Positions 7,181-14,080 of a DNA stretch of 14,866 nt are shown one piece after another; positions within the stretch are counted from its first letter, which is position 1, and each line of letters starts with the position of its first letter. Made by a program: the position numbers and the translations under genes. The DNA is taken from the NCBI GenBank assembly GCA_016794075.1, contig JAEUKU010000340.1, forward strand, positions 1-14,866, in the 5' to 3' direction. Under the pieces are notes generated by a model. The model was not told the DNA's origin, ran no database searches, and saw nothing but the letters and a program-made list of their open reading frames with translations. The DNA comes from Rhodospirillaceae bacterium. Its GTDB lineage: Bacteria > Pseudomonadota > Alphaproteobacteria > Dongiales > Dongiaceae.

Positions 7181-7876
7181 TCAATAGAAATAATGGATCG
7201 CCGCGGGCACCGCCGCGGCGAGGATGGCACAGACCAAGGCGCGCCCCAGTGGCGCGCCTTTCGTTTCGCCGCGCGCCGCGGCCGCTTGCGCCACCGGTTC
7301 CGGCAGCCGGGCGCGGCCCAGCACCATGGCGCGGACCAGGTTCTCGCGCTTCACGAAGCGATAGACCAGGATCACCAGGATGTGGAGCAGCGCCAGCGCC
7401 AGCAGGATGTTGGCGAGCGGCTCATGCAGAATCTCCAGCGGTCGGCCGAGCCAATCCGGCAGGCGGCCGTAGAGCGGACCCTCGAAGATCACGTCATCGG
7501 TCGAGGACATGCCGGACACCACCTGCAGCCCGGCCAGGACGATCAGCGCCACCACCATCAGCCCGCCGGCGGCATTGTGGCCGAAGCTGTAGGACGGACC
7601 GCGATGGCGGAAGCTCTCCTTCAGATAGGCGATGGCCGCGCCCGGGCCGCGCAGGAAATGCGCGAAGCGCGCGGTCGGGCTGCCGACCAGGCCCCAGAGC
7701 AGACGGAAGATCACCAGGCCAAGCAGCACCAGGCCGCTGCCATAGTGCAGATCCAGGTTCTCCGCCTGACCGGAGATCCAGGACACCGCGAAGCAGATCG
7801 CGAAGGACCAGTGGAACAACCGCACCGGCAGATCCCAGACCGGGGTTTCGACAAGTCTTTCGGAGGTTTCGCTCAT
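7181..7876 (-). CDS. Cytochrome b561-like integral membrane protein
   Basis: A 231-residue inner-membrane di-haem cytochrome b of the b561/Ni-hydrogenase-b type. Hydrophobic helices are visible at about residues 21-37, 47-64, 103-121 and 153-173, with a further C-terminal helix at about 208-226. Candidate haem-ligand histidines are H22 (in RLFHWS), H44, H100, H151 and H165 (in ALLHILV). Such proteins move electrons between the quinone pool and soluble cytochromes. The start ATG (7874-7876) overlaps the lysR stop in an ATGA, with AAGGA (7883-7887) six bases upstream, so translation is probably coupled to lysR. Its 3' end lies beside the convergent class II cytochrome c gene, a natural redox partner; in some other bacteria such genes are adjacent and co-directional (known association). 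Confidence 0.85.
   Translation of the reverse strand: MSETSERLVETPVWDLPVRLFHWSFAICFAVSWISGQAENLDLHYGSGLVLLGLVIFRLLWGLVGSPTARFAHFLRGPGAAIAYLKESFRHRGPSYSFGHNAAGGLMVVALIVLAGLQVVSGMSSTDDVIFEGPLYGRLPDWLGRPLEILHEPLANILLALALLHILVILVYRFVKRENLVRAMVLGRARLPEPVAQAAAARGETKGAPLGRALVCAILAAAVPAAIHYFY
7236..7260 (+). terminator. Likely terminator of the cytochrome c gene, inside the cytochrome b coding region
   Basis: A perfect 10-bp stem, AAGGCGCGCC (7236-7245) and GGCGCGCCTT (7251-7260), with a 5-nt CCAGT loop, is followed on the plus strand by TCGTTTCG. It begins 60 bases after the cytochrome c stop and overlaps codons about 206-214 of the opposing cytochrome b gene. A second stem without a T tract, CGCCGCGG (7199-7206) with CCGCGGCG (7213-7220), lies just before it. 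The stop-to-stop gap is only four bases, so a terminator for the plus-strand gene has to lie inside the neighbour. On the minus strand no T-rich stretch follows. Confidence 0.6.
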
Positions 7877-8802
7877 CTGGAATCCTTGCGCTCGGGGGAC
7901 GCGTCGCCTTCCAGCGCGCCGCGCAGATGCCGCGCCGCCACGTCGAGGAAGGCGCGCAGCTTCGGCGATTGATGGCGGTTGGCCGGAAAGACGACGTAGA
8001 GATCGTGATCCTCGACCGGATAGTCGGTCAGGATGCGGCGCAGCTTGCCGCGCGCCAGCGGCTCGCCGAGGGTGAAATCCGGCAGGCAGGCGATGCCCTG
8101 GCCGGCCAGCAGCGGCGCCATCAGGAACTGGCCGTTGTTGGACTGGATCGGGCCGTTGACGCGCACGGTCGCCAGCTTGTTCCCCACCTTGAAGCGCCAG
8201 TCGCGCGGCGCGGTCGACAGCGTGTAGATGAGGCAGTCATGGTCTTTCAGCTCCTCCGGGGTCGCCGGAACCCCCTTGCGCTTGAGGTAGGCGGGCGCGG
8301 CGCAGACCGAGCGCGCGATGCTGCACAACCGCCGCGCCATCAGGCTCGAATCCGGCAGGTTGGTTCTGATACGCAGGGCGGCATCGAATCCTTCTTCGAT
8401 CAGATCGACGAAGCGGTCGGAGAGGTCGAATTGCAGCTCCAGCTTGGGAAAGCGGCGGGAGAGCTCGCAGACCACCGGCCCCAGCAGGCGGTTGCCGAAA
8501 TTGACCGGGGCGCTGATCCTGAGCCGCCCGCTCGGCTCGGCCTGGGCATGGCGCAGCTCGGCCTCGACCTCGTTCAACTCGTCCAGCAGGCGGACGCAAT
8601 GCTCGTAGTAGCGTCGCCCCGCCTCGGTGGCGTTGAGGCGCCGCGTCGTGCGATGCAGCAGCGCGGTGCCGAAATGCGCCTCCAGCTCGGCGACCTGCTT
8701 GGAGACCGCCGCCTTGGACAGGCCGAGGCGCCGCGCCGCGGCCGAGAAGCCCCCTGCCTCGACCACGCCGCGGAAGGTGCGCATCGCTGAGAACCGGTCC
8801 AC
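7873..8802 (-). CDS. LysR-family transcriptional regulator
   Basis: A LysR-type regulator of 309 residues from the chosen start. The N-terminal winged helix-turn-helix is clear (about residues 3-60: MRTFRGVVEAGGFSAAARR, then LSKAAVSKQVAELE and LLHRTTRRLNATEAG), followed by a linker helix and a periplasmic-binding-protein-like effector domain (about 87-290). The closest style is the CrgA/AaeR/YhaJ group whose proteins begin MDRF.AM..F. I favour GTG 8800-8802 because the protein then starts with the usual DRFSAMRTF and GGAGG sits four bases upstream; GTG 8820 would add six residues and has no good binding site. It is divergent from wrbA with a perfect palindrome between them, and its stop overlaps the start of the cytochrome b gene (ATGA). 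The likely role is a sensor of quinones, aromatics or redox stress controlling wrbA and itself; the effector is unknown. Confidence 0.88.
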   Translation of the reverse strand: MDRFSAMRTFRGVVEAGGFSAAARRLGLSKAAVSKQVAELEAHFGTALLHRTTRRLNATEAGRRYYEHCVRLLDELNEVEAELRHAQAEPSGRLRISAPVNFGNRLLGPVVCELSRRFPKLELQFDLSDRFVDLIEEGFDAALRIRTNLPDSSLMARRLCSIARSVCAAPAYLKRKGVPATPEELKDHDCLIYTLSTAPRDWRFKVGNKLATVRVNGPIQSNNGQFLMAPLLAGQGIACLPDFTLGEPLARGKLRRILTDYPVEDHDLYVVFPANRHQSPKLRAFLDVAARHLRGALEGDASPERKDSR

Positions 8803-8811
8803 CTTTCCTCC

Positions 8812-8834
8812 ATTGTTCACATTCGGCGAACAAT
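8812..8834. promoter_or_regulatory. Perfect LysR-type operator between lysR and wrbA
   Basis: ATTGTTC (8812-8818), nine bases, GAACAAT (8828-8834): a perfect 7-bp inverted repeat containing the T-N11-A core typical of LysR-type recognition sites (T8817 to A8829). It begins ten bases upstream of the preferred lysR start, so binding would repress lysR itself. It is 97 bases upstream of the wrbA ATG. If TATCTT (8878-8883) is the wrbA -10, the start of transcription would be near 8890 and the palindrome centre near -67, the classical activation position for this family. Confidence 0.65.
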
Positions 8835-8930
8835 CCGATCATCAGCATGCGGATACACGGAACCGCCGGCAAGTGCCTATCTTCTGTTTCACAGACCGAC
8901 ACACCAGACCGAAAGCGGGAGACGCCCGAC

Positions 8931-9533
8931 ATGACCAAGATCCTCGTTCTCTATTATTCCAGCTATGGCCATCTCGAGATCATGGCGAATGCCGTGGCCG
9001 AGGGTGCCCGCGGCGTCGCCGGCACCAGTGTCGAAGTGAAGCGCGTGCCGGAACTGGTGCCGGAGGAGGTCGCCAAGAAGTCGGGCTTCAAGCTGGATCA
9101 GAAGGCGCCGATCGCCACGGTGGACGAGTTGCCGAACTACGACGCCATCATCTTCGGCGCACCGACCCGCTTCGGCGTGGCGGCGGCGCAGATGCGCAAC
9201 TTCCTCGACCAGACAGGCGGCCTCTGGGCCAAAGGTGCCCTCATCGGCAAGGTCGGCAGCGTCTTCACCTCGACCGCCACACAGCATGGCGGCCAGGAGA
9301 GCACCATCCTCTCCTTCCACACCACGCTGCTGCATCAGGGCATGATCATCGTCGGCCTGCCCTATTCCTGCACCGCACAGACCACGCTGAAGGAGATCAC
9401 CGGCGGCTCGCCCTATGGCGCCAGCACCATCGCCGGCGGCGACGGCAGCCGCATGCCGAGCGAGAACGAACTCGGCATGGCCCGCTTCCAGGGCGACCAC
9501 GTGGCGAAGATCGCGAGCAAGCTGAAAGAGTGA
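8931..9533 (+). CDS. wrbA: NAD(P)H:quinone oxidoreductase, WrbA family flavoprotein
   Basis: A 200-residue flavodoxin-fold enzyme. WrbA binds FMN and reduces quinones by two electrons, avoiding semiquinone radicals; it acts in the cytoplasm as a tetramer. Family marks are the FMN phosphate loop YYSSYGHLEIMA (8-19), GAPTRFG (76-82) with the following NFLDQTGGLW, the isoalloxazine-contact segment STATQHGGQE (114-123), and GSPYGASTIAG (159-169). The length equals that of E. coli WrbA. ATG 8931 is preceded by GGGAG (8917-8921), nine bases upstream. It is divergent from the LysR-type gene with a shared operator, a common arrangement for quinone-responsive control, and is followed by two hairpins, the second a good terminator. 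Confidence 0.95.
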   Translation: MTKILVLYYSSYGHLEIMANAVAEGARGVAGTSVEVKRVPELVPEEVAKKSGFKLDQKAPIATVDELPNYDAIIFGAPTRFGVAAAQMRNFLDQTGGLWAKGALIGKVGSVFTSTATQHGGQESTILSFHTTLLHQGMIIVGLPYSCTAQTTLKEITGGSPYGASTIAGGDGSRMPSENELGMARFQGDHVAKIASKLKE

Positions 9534-9557
9534 CGGCTTCGCGGCTACCGAAGCCGT
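9533..9557 (+). other. Hairpin directly at the wrbA stop codon
   Basis: A perfect 9-bp stem, ACGGCTTCG (9533-9541) and CGAAGCCGT (9549-9557), with a 7-nt loop. It starts at the last base of the wrbA stop. No T tract follows, so it is more likely an mRNA 3'-end-protecting hairpin or part of a bipartite terminator than a stand-alone one. Confidence 0.5.
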
Positions 9558-9579
9558 AACGGGCGATCCCCAGACCAAG

Positions 9580-9598
9580 CCATAAATATATTTTATGG
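9580..9598. other. AT-rich perfect palindrome downstream of wrbA
   Basis: CCATAAA (9580-9586), TATAT loop, TTTATGG (9592-9598). This 19-base AT-rich inverted repeat is out of keeping with the local GC content. It lies between the hairpin at the wrbA stop and the terminator below. It may be an operator for a minus-strand or downstream promoter, or an accessory hairpin; nothing in sequence decides. Confidence 0.4.
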
Positions 9599-9608
9599 AA
9601 GTTAACCA

Positions 9609-9645
9609 AAGCGGCCGGCGAGTTTCGTCGGCCGCTTCTTTCTTC
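9609..9645 (+). terminator. Rho-independent terminator after wrbA
   Basis: AAGCGGCCG (9609-9617) pairs with CGGCCGCTT (9629-9637). A G.U and two further pairs extend the stem to 12 with an AGTTT loop, followed by CTTTCTTC. It is the best terminator in the window and ends the wrbA transcript before the patatin gene, so the latter needs its own promoter. Confidence 0.75.
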
Positions 9646-9690
9646 AATCCATGCTCCCCAACTCGGCGACAAGAGGGGTCCATCTGCAGT

Positions 9691-9696
9691 TTGACA
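9691..9696 (+). promoter_or_regulatory. Possible -35 element for the patatin-like gene
   Basis: TTGACA, an exact sigma-70-type -35, 73 bases before the ATG. The matching -10 is unclear: the hexamer 17 bases on is poor, while a good TATCAT (9732-9737) is too far away (35 bases). Suggestive only. Confidence 0.3.
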
Positions 9697-9768
9697 GCAA
9701 GCCCAGACGGATCGAATGTCTGAGCTTCTGCTATCATGCAGCGTTTCCGGTAAGAGGGAGAGGAGCGC

Positions 9769-10947
9769 ATGGGACTCAGGTGGTTCGGGATACCGCAGGC
9801 GTTTCTGGCCCTGTTCTTTCTGGCAGCCTGTGCATCGCCTCCTGAACGGGTACTCTCTTTGCATGCGCCGTTGTATGCCACTCTTCCGAATGGGCATGAA
9901 CCGCTCAACCCGACTCAAACTTCGAGCATCTTTGCCGCGGCAACCGCCGTTCCTGGCGACAATCTCATACGCTACCTTGAGCGCAAACGCGGCCATGCGC
10001 TGAACCTGCTTTCGCTTTCCGGCGGCGGCCAGAACGGCGCCTTTGGCGCTGGGTTCCTCATAGGCTGGCGCGAGAGCGGAAAGCGGCCGCAGTTCGATGT
10101 CGTCGGCGGTGTCAGCACCGGTGCGTTGCTCGCCACGCACGCCTTTCTCGGCACTCCCGCGGACGATGCGACGCTGGAACAGATGTACACGCAAATCACC
10201 AGCGCCGACATCTACACGGACAGAGGGCTCTTCAGCCTTCTATCCGCAGACTCACTCAAGGACACGGCACCCTTGCGTGCAATGATTGCGAAATATGTGA
10301 CAGCGGAGACGTTGAAGCGCGTGGCAGCGGAGTACGATGAAGATCGTATTTTGGTGGTCGGCACAACGAACATCGACTATGGCCAGACCTGGGTCTGGAA
10401 CATGACGATGATCGCGAAGGCGGGTGATTTGGAGCTCTATCGCGATGTACTGCTGGCCTCGGCTTCGTTCCCCATCGTCTTTCCGCCGGTGGAGATAGAT
10501 GGTCATTTGTTCGTCGACGGCGCCGCCCGTTCGAACCTTGTGATTCCAGGGATGGGGGGCATGCAGAAACCCAATCCTCCGCTTTATGGCCCCGGCAATC
10601 TATACCTCATTGACAACGGCAAGGTAACGCAGCCGCCTCAGGCCTTGATCAGGGCCCTTGGCCCAGTGGCGGCGACAACGATCAGCGTGATGATGGAACA
10701 GTCCATGCAAACAGCTCTGACCAGATCCTATTTCGGGGCGAGGGTGCTGGGGTACTCCTTCAATATGGTTGGAATTCCGGACGGCGTGAATATCGGCAAT
10801 GACCCACTGGCATTCGACCCGGTTCAGATGCGCGCAGCTTTCGACGCGGGGCGCGCCCTCGGGGCGCAGGACGACCCATGGCAGGACACGCCAACCAATT
10901 CCGGCGATATTCCCGCATGGGCTTTCAAGGAAGTAATGGCACCCTAA
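9769..10947 (+). CDS. Patatin-like phospholipase, predicted lipoprotein
   Basis: A 392-residue patatin-fold acyl hydrolase. Residues 1-20 form a lipoprotein signal ending in FLAAC, with C21 as the lipidated cysteine, so the protein is probably anchored in a membrane facing the periplasm. The oxyanion-hole stretch is LSGGGQNGAFGAG (83-95), the nucleophile is S116 in GGVSTGA, and the catalytic-dyad aspartate is D250 in FVDGAAR, so all catalytic parts are intact. Expected activity is lipid acyl hydrolysis; the substrate is unknown. The ATG at 9769 follows a purine-rich GAGGGAGAGGAG. Spot counts give 33 and 34 G+C of 60 at 10261-10320 and 10381-10440, against 45 of 60 at 13201-13260 in serA, and more codons end in A or T, which hints at recent acquisition. 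It stands alone between a terminator and a 345-nt gap. Confidence 0.88.
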   Translation: MGLRWFGIPQAFLALFFLAACASPPERVLSLHAPLYATLPNGHEPLNPTQTSSIFAAATAVPGDNLIRYLERKRGHALNLLSLSGGGQNGAFGAGFLIGWRESGKRPQFDVVGGVSTGALLATHAFLGTPADDATLEQMYTQITSADIYTDRGLFSLLSADSLKDTAPLRAMIAKYVTAETLKRVAAEYDEDRILVVGTTNIDYGQTWVWNMTMIAKAGDLELYRDVLLASASFPIVFPPVEIDGHLFVDGAARSNLVIPGMGGMQKPNPPLYGPGNLYLIDNGKVTQPPQALIRALGPVAATTISVMMEQSMQTALTRSYFGARVLGYSFNMVGIPDGVNIGNDPLAFDPVQMRAAFDAGRALGAQDDPWQDTPTNSGDIPAWAFKEVMAP

Positions 10948-11210
10948 GCTTTGGACAGCGCTCAACGGATGAGGCGAATGCTTCATCAGGCGGTCGATGA
11001 TCACGACGGGTCGACAAGGTCCGCTTGGTGCCGGATGCGGGCATTGGCGCCGCACTTTCAGCCGTTGCGTCGCCTCGGCATGGCACAGAGACGCTACACC
11101 TCCGTCCTGGCGTCAGCCTTCCGACGCGCCTTGCGGTAGCCGGCACCGCGATTTGGCTCGGTCGCACGACCGCCCTTCCTCTGCGCCCGCCGCCTGCGAC
11201 CAACGGCGGA
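10948..11210. other. Gene-free stretch between the patatin-like gene and serC
   Basis: Open frames run through here on both strands, but none has a ribosome binding site or a recognisable protein. Small hairpins are present: GATGAGG (10968-10974) with CTTCATC (10981-10987), 21 bases after the patatin stop and without a T tract; GCGGT (11133-11137) with ACCGC (11145-11149); and CGGTC-GCAC-GACCG (11159-11172). The first may be a weak terminator. CCGCCCTTCC at 11170-11179 is nearly repeated at 11219-11228 in the serC leader. Confidence 0.5.
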
Positions 11211-11292
11211 TTGACAAGCCACCCTTCCCTGTGCGATCCGAACCGTGGGCCACGCTCCCCCACCGGAGCGCTTACGTTCTGGAAGGGACGTC
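11211..11292 (+). promoter_or_regulatory. Putative serC leader: -35 element plus ribosome-binding-site-sequestering structures
   Basis: TTGACA at 11211-11216 could be a -35 of a proximal promoter, but no good -10 follows. CCCTTCC (11222-11228) is perfectly complementary to GGAAGGG (11281-11287), the serC ribosome binding site. Closer in, ACGTT (11274-11278) can pair with GACGT (11287-11291), with one G.U, to put that site in a loop. Two mutually exclusive stems exist in between: CGCTCC (11253-11258) with GGAGCG (11265-11270), and CCGTGGG (11243-11249) with CCCACCGG (11259-11266, one bulge). A serC leader motif upstream of serC-serA is described in alphaproteobacteria; I could not test whether this is it. 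Confidence 0.4.
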
Positions 11293-12462
11293 ATGATCGC
11301 AAAACCAGCCTCACGGCCGGCTCGGCCGTTCTTTTCATCCGGACCCTGCGCCAAGCGCCCTGGATGGACCCCCGAAATCCTCGGCAATGCCGCGCTCGGC
11401 CGCTCCCACCGCTCCAAGGCGGGCAAGGACAGGCTCGCCGAAACCATCCGGCTCAGCCGCGAAATCCTCGGCATTCCGGCGGAGTATCGCCTCGGCATCG
11501 TGCCCGCCTCCGACACCGGCGCGGTGGAAATGGCGCTGTGGTCGCTGCTCGGCCCCCGCCCGGTCGACGTGCTGGTGTGGGAGAGCTTCAGCGCCGAATG
11601 GGCCGGCGACATCGCCAAGGAACTGAAGATCGAGAACCGCGCGGTCAAGACGCGCTACGGCGCCCTGCCCGATCTCTCCGTGGTCGACTGGACCCGCGAC
11701 GTGGTCTTCGCCTGGAACGGCACCACCTCCGGCGTGAAGGTGCCGGACGGCGACTGGATACCGGACGACCGCCAGGGCCTCGCCATCTGCGACGCCACCT
11801 CCGCCGTCTTCGCCATGGACCTGCCCTGGCCGAAGCTCGATGTCGTCACCTGGTCCTGGCAGAAGGTGCTGGGCGGCGAGGCGGCGCATGGCATGATCGC
11901 GCTCAGCCCACGCGCGGTGGAGCGCCTGACCACGCACCAGCCGGCCTGGCCGCTGCCCAAGATCTTCCGCCTGGCCAAGGACGGCAAGCTGATCGAGGGC
12001 ATCTTCAAGGGCGAGACCATCAACACGCCCTCCATGCTCTGCGTCGAGGATCAGATCGACGCGCTCAACTGGGCGCAATCGATCGGCGGACTCCCGGCAC
12101 TGATCCAACGCTCCAACGCCAATCTGGCGGTGCTGGAAAAGTGGGTGGAACGCACGCCCTGGGCGGCCTTCCTGGCGCATGACCAGGCGATCCGCTCCAA
12201 CACCAGCGTCTGCCTGAAGATCGTCGACCCGCGCGTGCTCGCCTTGCCGGAAGCGGAGCAGGCGAGATTCGCGGCGGCGATCGCATCCCTGCTGGAGCAG
12301 GAAGGTACCGCCTTCGATATCGGCGCCTATCGCGACGCGCCGCCGGGGTTGCGCATCTGGTGTGGCGCGACGGTCGACACCGCCGACCTCGAAGCGATCA
12401 CCCCGTGGCTGGACTGGGCCTTCGCCCAGGTCCAGCAGCAATTCGCCCTCTCCGCCGCCTGA
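11293..12462 (+). CDS. serC: Phosphoserine aminotransferase (alphaproteobacterial/Methanosarcina type)
   Basis: A 389-residue PLP enzyme for the second step of serine synthesis: 3-phosphohydroxypyruvate plus glutamate gives phosphoserine. It opens with RPARPFFSSGPCAKRPGW, the substrate-binding N-terminus of this SerC subgroup. The PLP aspartate is D167 (ICDATSA) and the Schiff-base lysine is K191 (TWSWQKVLGGE), in a fold-type I aminotransferase of class V. The start is ATG 11293 with GGAAGG (11281-11286) six bases upstream; the frame is open from GTG 11245, but that would include the ribosome binding site. serA follows 11 nt after the stop, and the GAGGAG of serA begins inside the serC stop codon, so the two are co-transcribed. 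The leader before it may regulate translation. Confidence 0.95.
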   Translation: MIAKPASRPARPFFSSGPCAKRPGWTPEILGNAALGRSHRSKAGKDRLAETIRLSREILGIPAEYRLGIVPASDTGAVEMALWSLLGPRPVDVLVWESFSAEWAGDIAKELKIENRAVKTRYGALPDLSVVDWTRDVVFAWNGTTSGVKVPDGDWIPDDRQGLAICDATSAVFAMDLPWPKLDVVTWSWQKVLGGEAAHGMIALSPRAVERLTTHQPAWPLPKIFRLAKDGKLIEGIFKGETINTPSMLCVEDQIDALNWAQSIGGLPALIQRSNANLAVLEKWVERTPWAAFLAHDQAIRSNTSVCLKIVDPRVLALPEAEQARFAAAIASLLEQEGTAFDIGAYRDAPPGLRIWCGATVDTADLEAITPWLDWAFAQVQQQFALSAA

Positions 12463-12473
12463 GGAGCCAATCC

Positions 12474-14051
12474 ATGCCCAAAGTCCTGATCGCGGACGAG
12501 TTGTCGCCCGCCGCCGTGCAGATCTTCCGCCAGCGCGGAATCGAGGTCGAGGAGAAGGTCGGCCTGAAGCCCAAGGAACTGCGCGAGATCATCGGCGAAT
12601 ATGACGGCCTCGCCGTGCGCTCCGCCACCAAGGTGACGCCGGAAGTCATCGCCGTCGCCAAGAAGCTCAAAGTGGTGGGCCGCGCCGGCATCGGCGTCGA
12701 CAACATCGACGTGAAAGCCGCCACCGCCGCCGGCATCTGCGTCATGAACACGCCCTTCGGCAATTCCATCACCACGGCCGAGCACAGCATCGCCATGATG
12801 ATGGCGTTGGCGCGGCACATCCCGCAGGCCGACCGCTCCACCCAGGACGGAAAGTGGGAGAAGTCGAAATTCGTCGGCGTCGAGCTCTACGCCAAGACGC
12901 TGGGCCTGATCGGCTGCGGCAACATCGGCTCCATCGTCGCCGACCGGGCGCAGGGGCTGAAGATGAAGGTCATCGCCTTCGACCCCTTCCTCTCGCCGGA
13001 GCGGGCGCTCGACCTCGGCGTCGAGAAGGTGGAACTGGAGGACCTGTTCCGCCGCGCCGATTTCATCTCGCTGCACACGCCGCTGACCGACCAGACGCGC
13101 GGCATCCTCAACGCGGACTCCATCGCCAAGTGCCGGCCCGGCGTGCGCATCATCAACTGCGCCCGCGGCGGCCTCGTCGTCGAGGAGGATCTGCGCGCCG
13201 CCCTCGACAGCGGCCAGGTGGCGGGCGCCGCCATCGACGTGTTCGTGGAGGAGCCGGCCAAGAGCAACCCGCTGTTCCACCATCCGCATGTCGTCACCAC
13301 GCCGCATCTCGGCGCCTCCTCGACCGAGGCGCAGCTCAACGTGGCGCTGCAGGTGGCGGAGCAGATGTCGGATTTCCTGCTGCACGGTGCGGTCACCAAT
13401 GCGCTCAACATGCCGTCGGTGACGGTGGAGGAAGCGCCGCGCCTCAGGCCCTATCTGAAGCTCGCCGAGCAGCTCGGCTCCTTCGCCGGCCAGGTGACCG
13501 AGGACCCGATCAAGCGCATCATCATCGAATACGAGGGCCACGTCACTCAGCTCAACACCAAGCCGCTGACCGGCACGATCCTGCAGGGCGTGCTGCGCGC
13601 CTCGCTCGACAACGTCAACATGGTCAACGCGTCGATCGTGGCCAAGGAGCGTAACATCGAGGTCTCCGAGGTGCGGCACGAGCGCGAGGGCGACTATCAC
13701 ACCCTGGTCCGCCTCACCGTCGTCACCGACAAGTTCACCCGCGACATCGCCGGAACCCTGTTCGCCGACCAGCGGCCGCGCCTGGTGCAGATCAAGGGCA
13801 TCAACGTTGATGCCGAGCTCAGGCCGCACATGCTCTACGTCACCAACGAGGACAAGCCGGGCATGATCGGACGGCTCGGCACCCTGCTGGGCGACAGCCA
13901 GATCAACATCGCCACCTTCGCCCTCGGCCGCTCGGCGCCAGGAAAAGATGCCATCGCCCTGGTCGAGATCGACGGGCCGATGCCGACCGATGTCTTGGAG
14001 CGGGTGCGACGTTTGCCCAATGTCCGCCAGGCCAAGGCGCTGGTATTCTGA
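12474..14051 (+). CDS. serA: D-3-phosphoglycerate dehydrogenase, long form with ASB and ACT domains
   Basis: A 525-residue enzyme for the first committed step of serine synthesis, oxidising 3-phosphoglycerate with NAD. The NAD-binding glycines are in GLIGCGNIGS (G147, G149, G152). The catalytic triad of the D-isomer dehydrogenase family is R231 (NCARGG), E260 (VFVEEP) and H278 (TTPHLGAS). Residues from about 315 to 450 form the allosteric substrate-binding domain, and about 453-525 an ACT domain (LYVTNEDKPGMIGRLG), the usual serine feedback site. This is the long type I form seen in many bacteria. The ATG at 12474 has GAGGAG (12461-12466) seven bases upstream, overlapping the serC stop. The distance to the ppk2 start is 29 nt, with no terminator visible. 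Confidence 0.97.
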   Translation: MPKVLIADELSPAAVQIFRQRGIEVEEKVGLKPKELREIIGEYDGLAVRSATKVTPEVIAVAKKLKVVGRAGIGVDNIDVKAATAAGICVMNTPFGNSITTAEHSIAMMMALARHIPQADRSTQDGKWEKSKFVGVELYAKTLGLIGCGNIGSIVADRAQGLKMKVIAFDPFLSPERALDLGVEKVELEDLFRRADFISLHTPLTDQTRGILNADSIAKCRPGVRIINCARGGLVVEEDLRAALDSGQVAGAAIDVFVEEPAKSNPLFHHPHVVTTPHLGASSTEAQLNVALQVAEQMSDFLLHGAVTNALNMPSVTVEEAPRLRPYLKLAEQLGSFAGQVTEDPIKRIIIEYEGHVTQLNTKPLTGTILQGVLRASLDNVNMVNASIVAKERNIEVSEVRHEREGDYHTLVRLTVVTDKFTRDIAGTLFADQRPRLVQIKGINVDAELRPHMLYVTNEDKPGMIGRLGTLLGDSQINIATFALGRSAPGKDAIALVEIDGPMPTDVLERVRRLPNVRQAKALVF

Positions 14052-14080
14052 TGTTTGTCTTATGACGACATGAGGGCGAA

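Noticed and set aside
8803..8820. GTG 8820 as the start of lysR
   Set aside because: It lacks a ribosome binding site and would put the operator palindrome into the coding region; GTG 8802 has GGAGG and the family-typical N-terminus. Not fully excluded, because the spacing at 8802 is short.
9691..9737. TTGACA...TATCAT as a complete promoter for the patatin gene
   Set aside because: The two hexamers are each good matches but 35 bases apart, about twice the normal spacing, so they cannot be one sigma-70-type promoter.
10925..11263. Minus-strand frame of 112 codons in the gap before serC
   Set aside because: No binding site, no recognisable domain, and it overlaps the patatin gene end; I treat the region as non-coding.
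11025..12182. Plus-strand frame overlapping the serC leader and coding region
   Set aside because: It is out of frame with serC, has no ribosome binding site, and becomes Arg/Pro/Gly-rich nonsense within serC.
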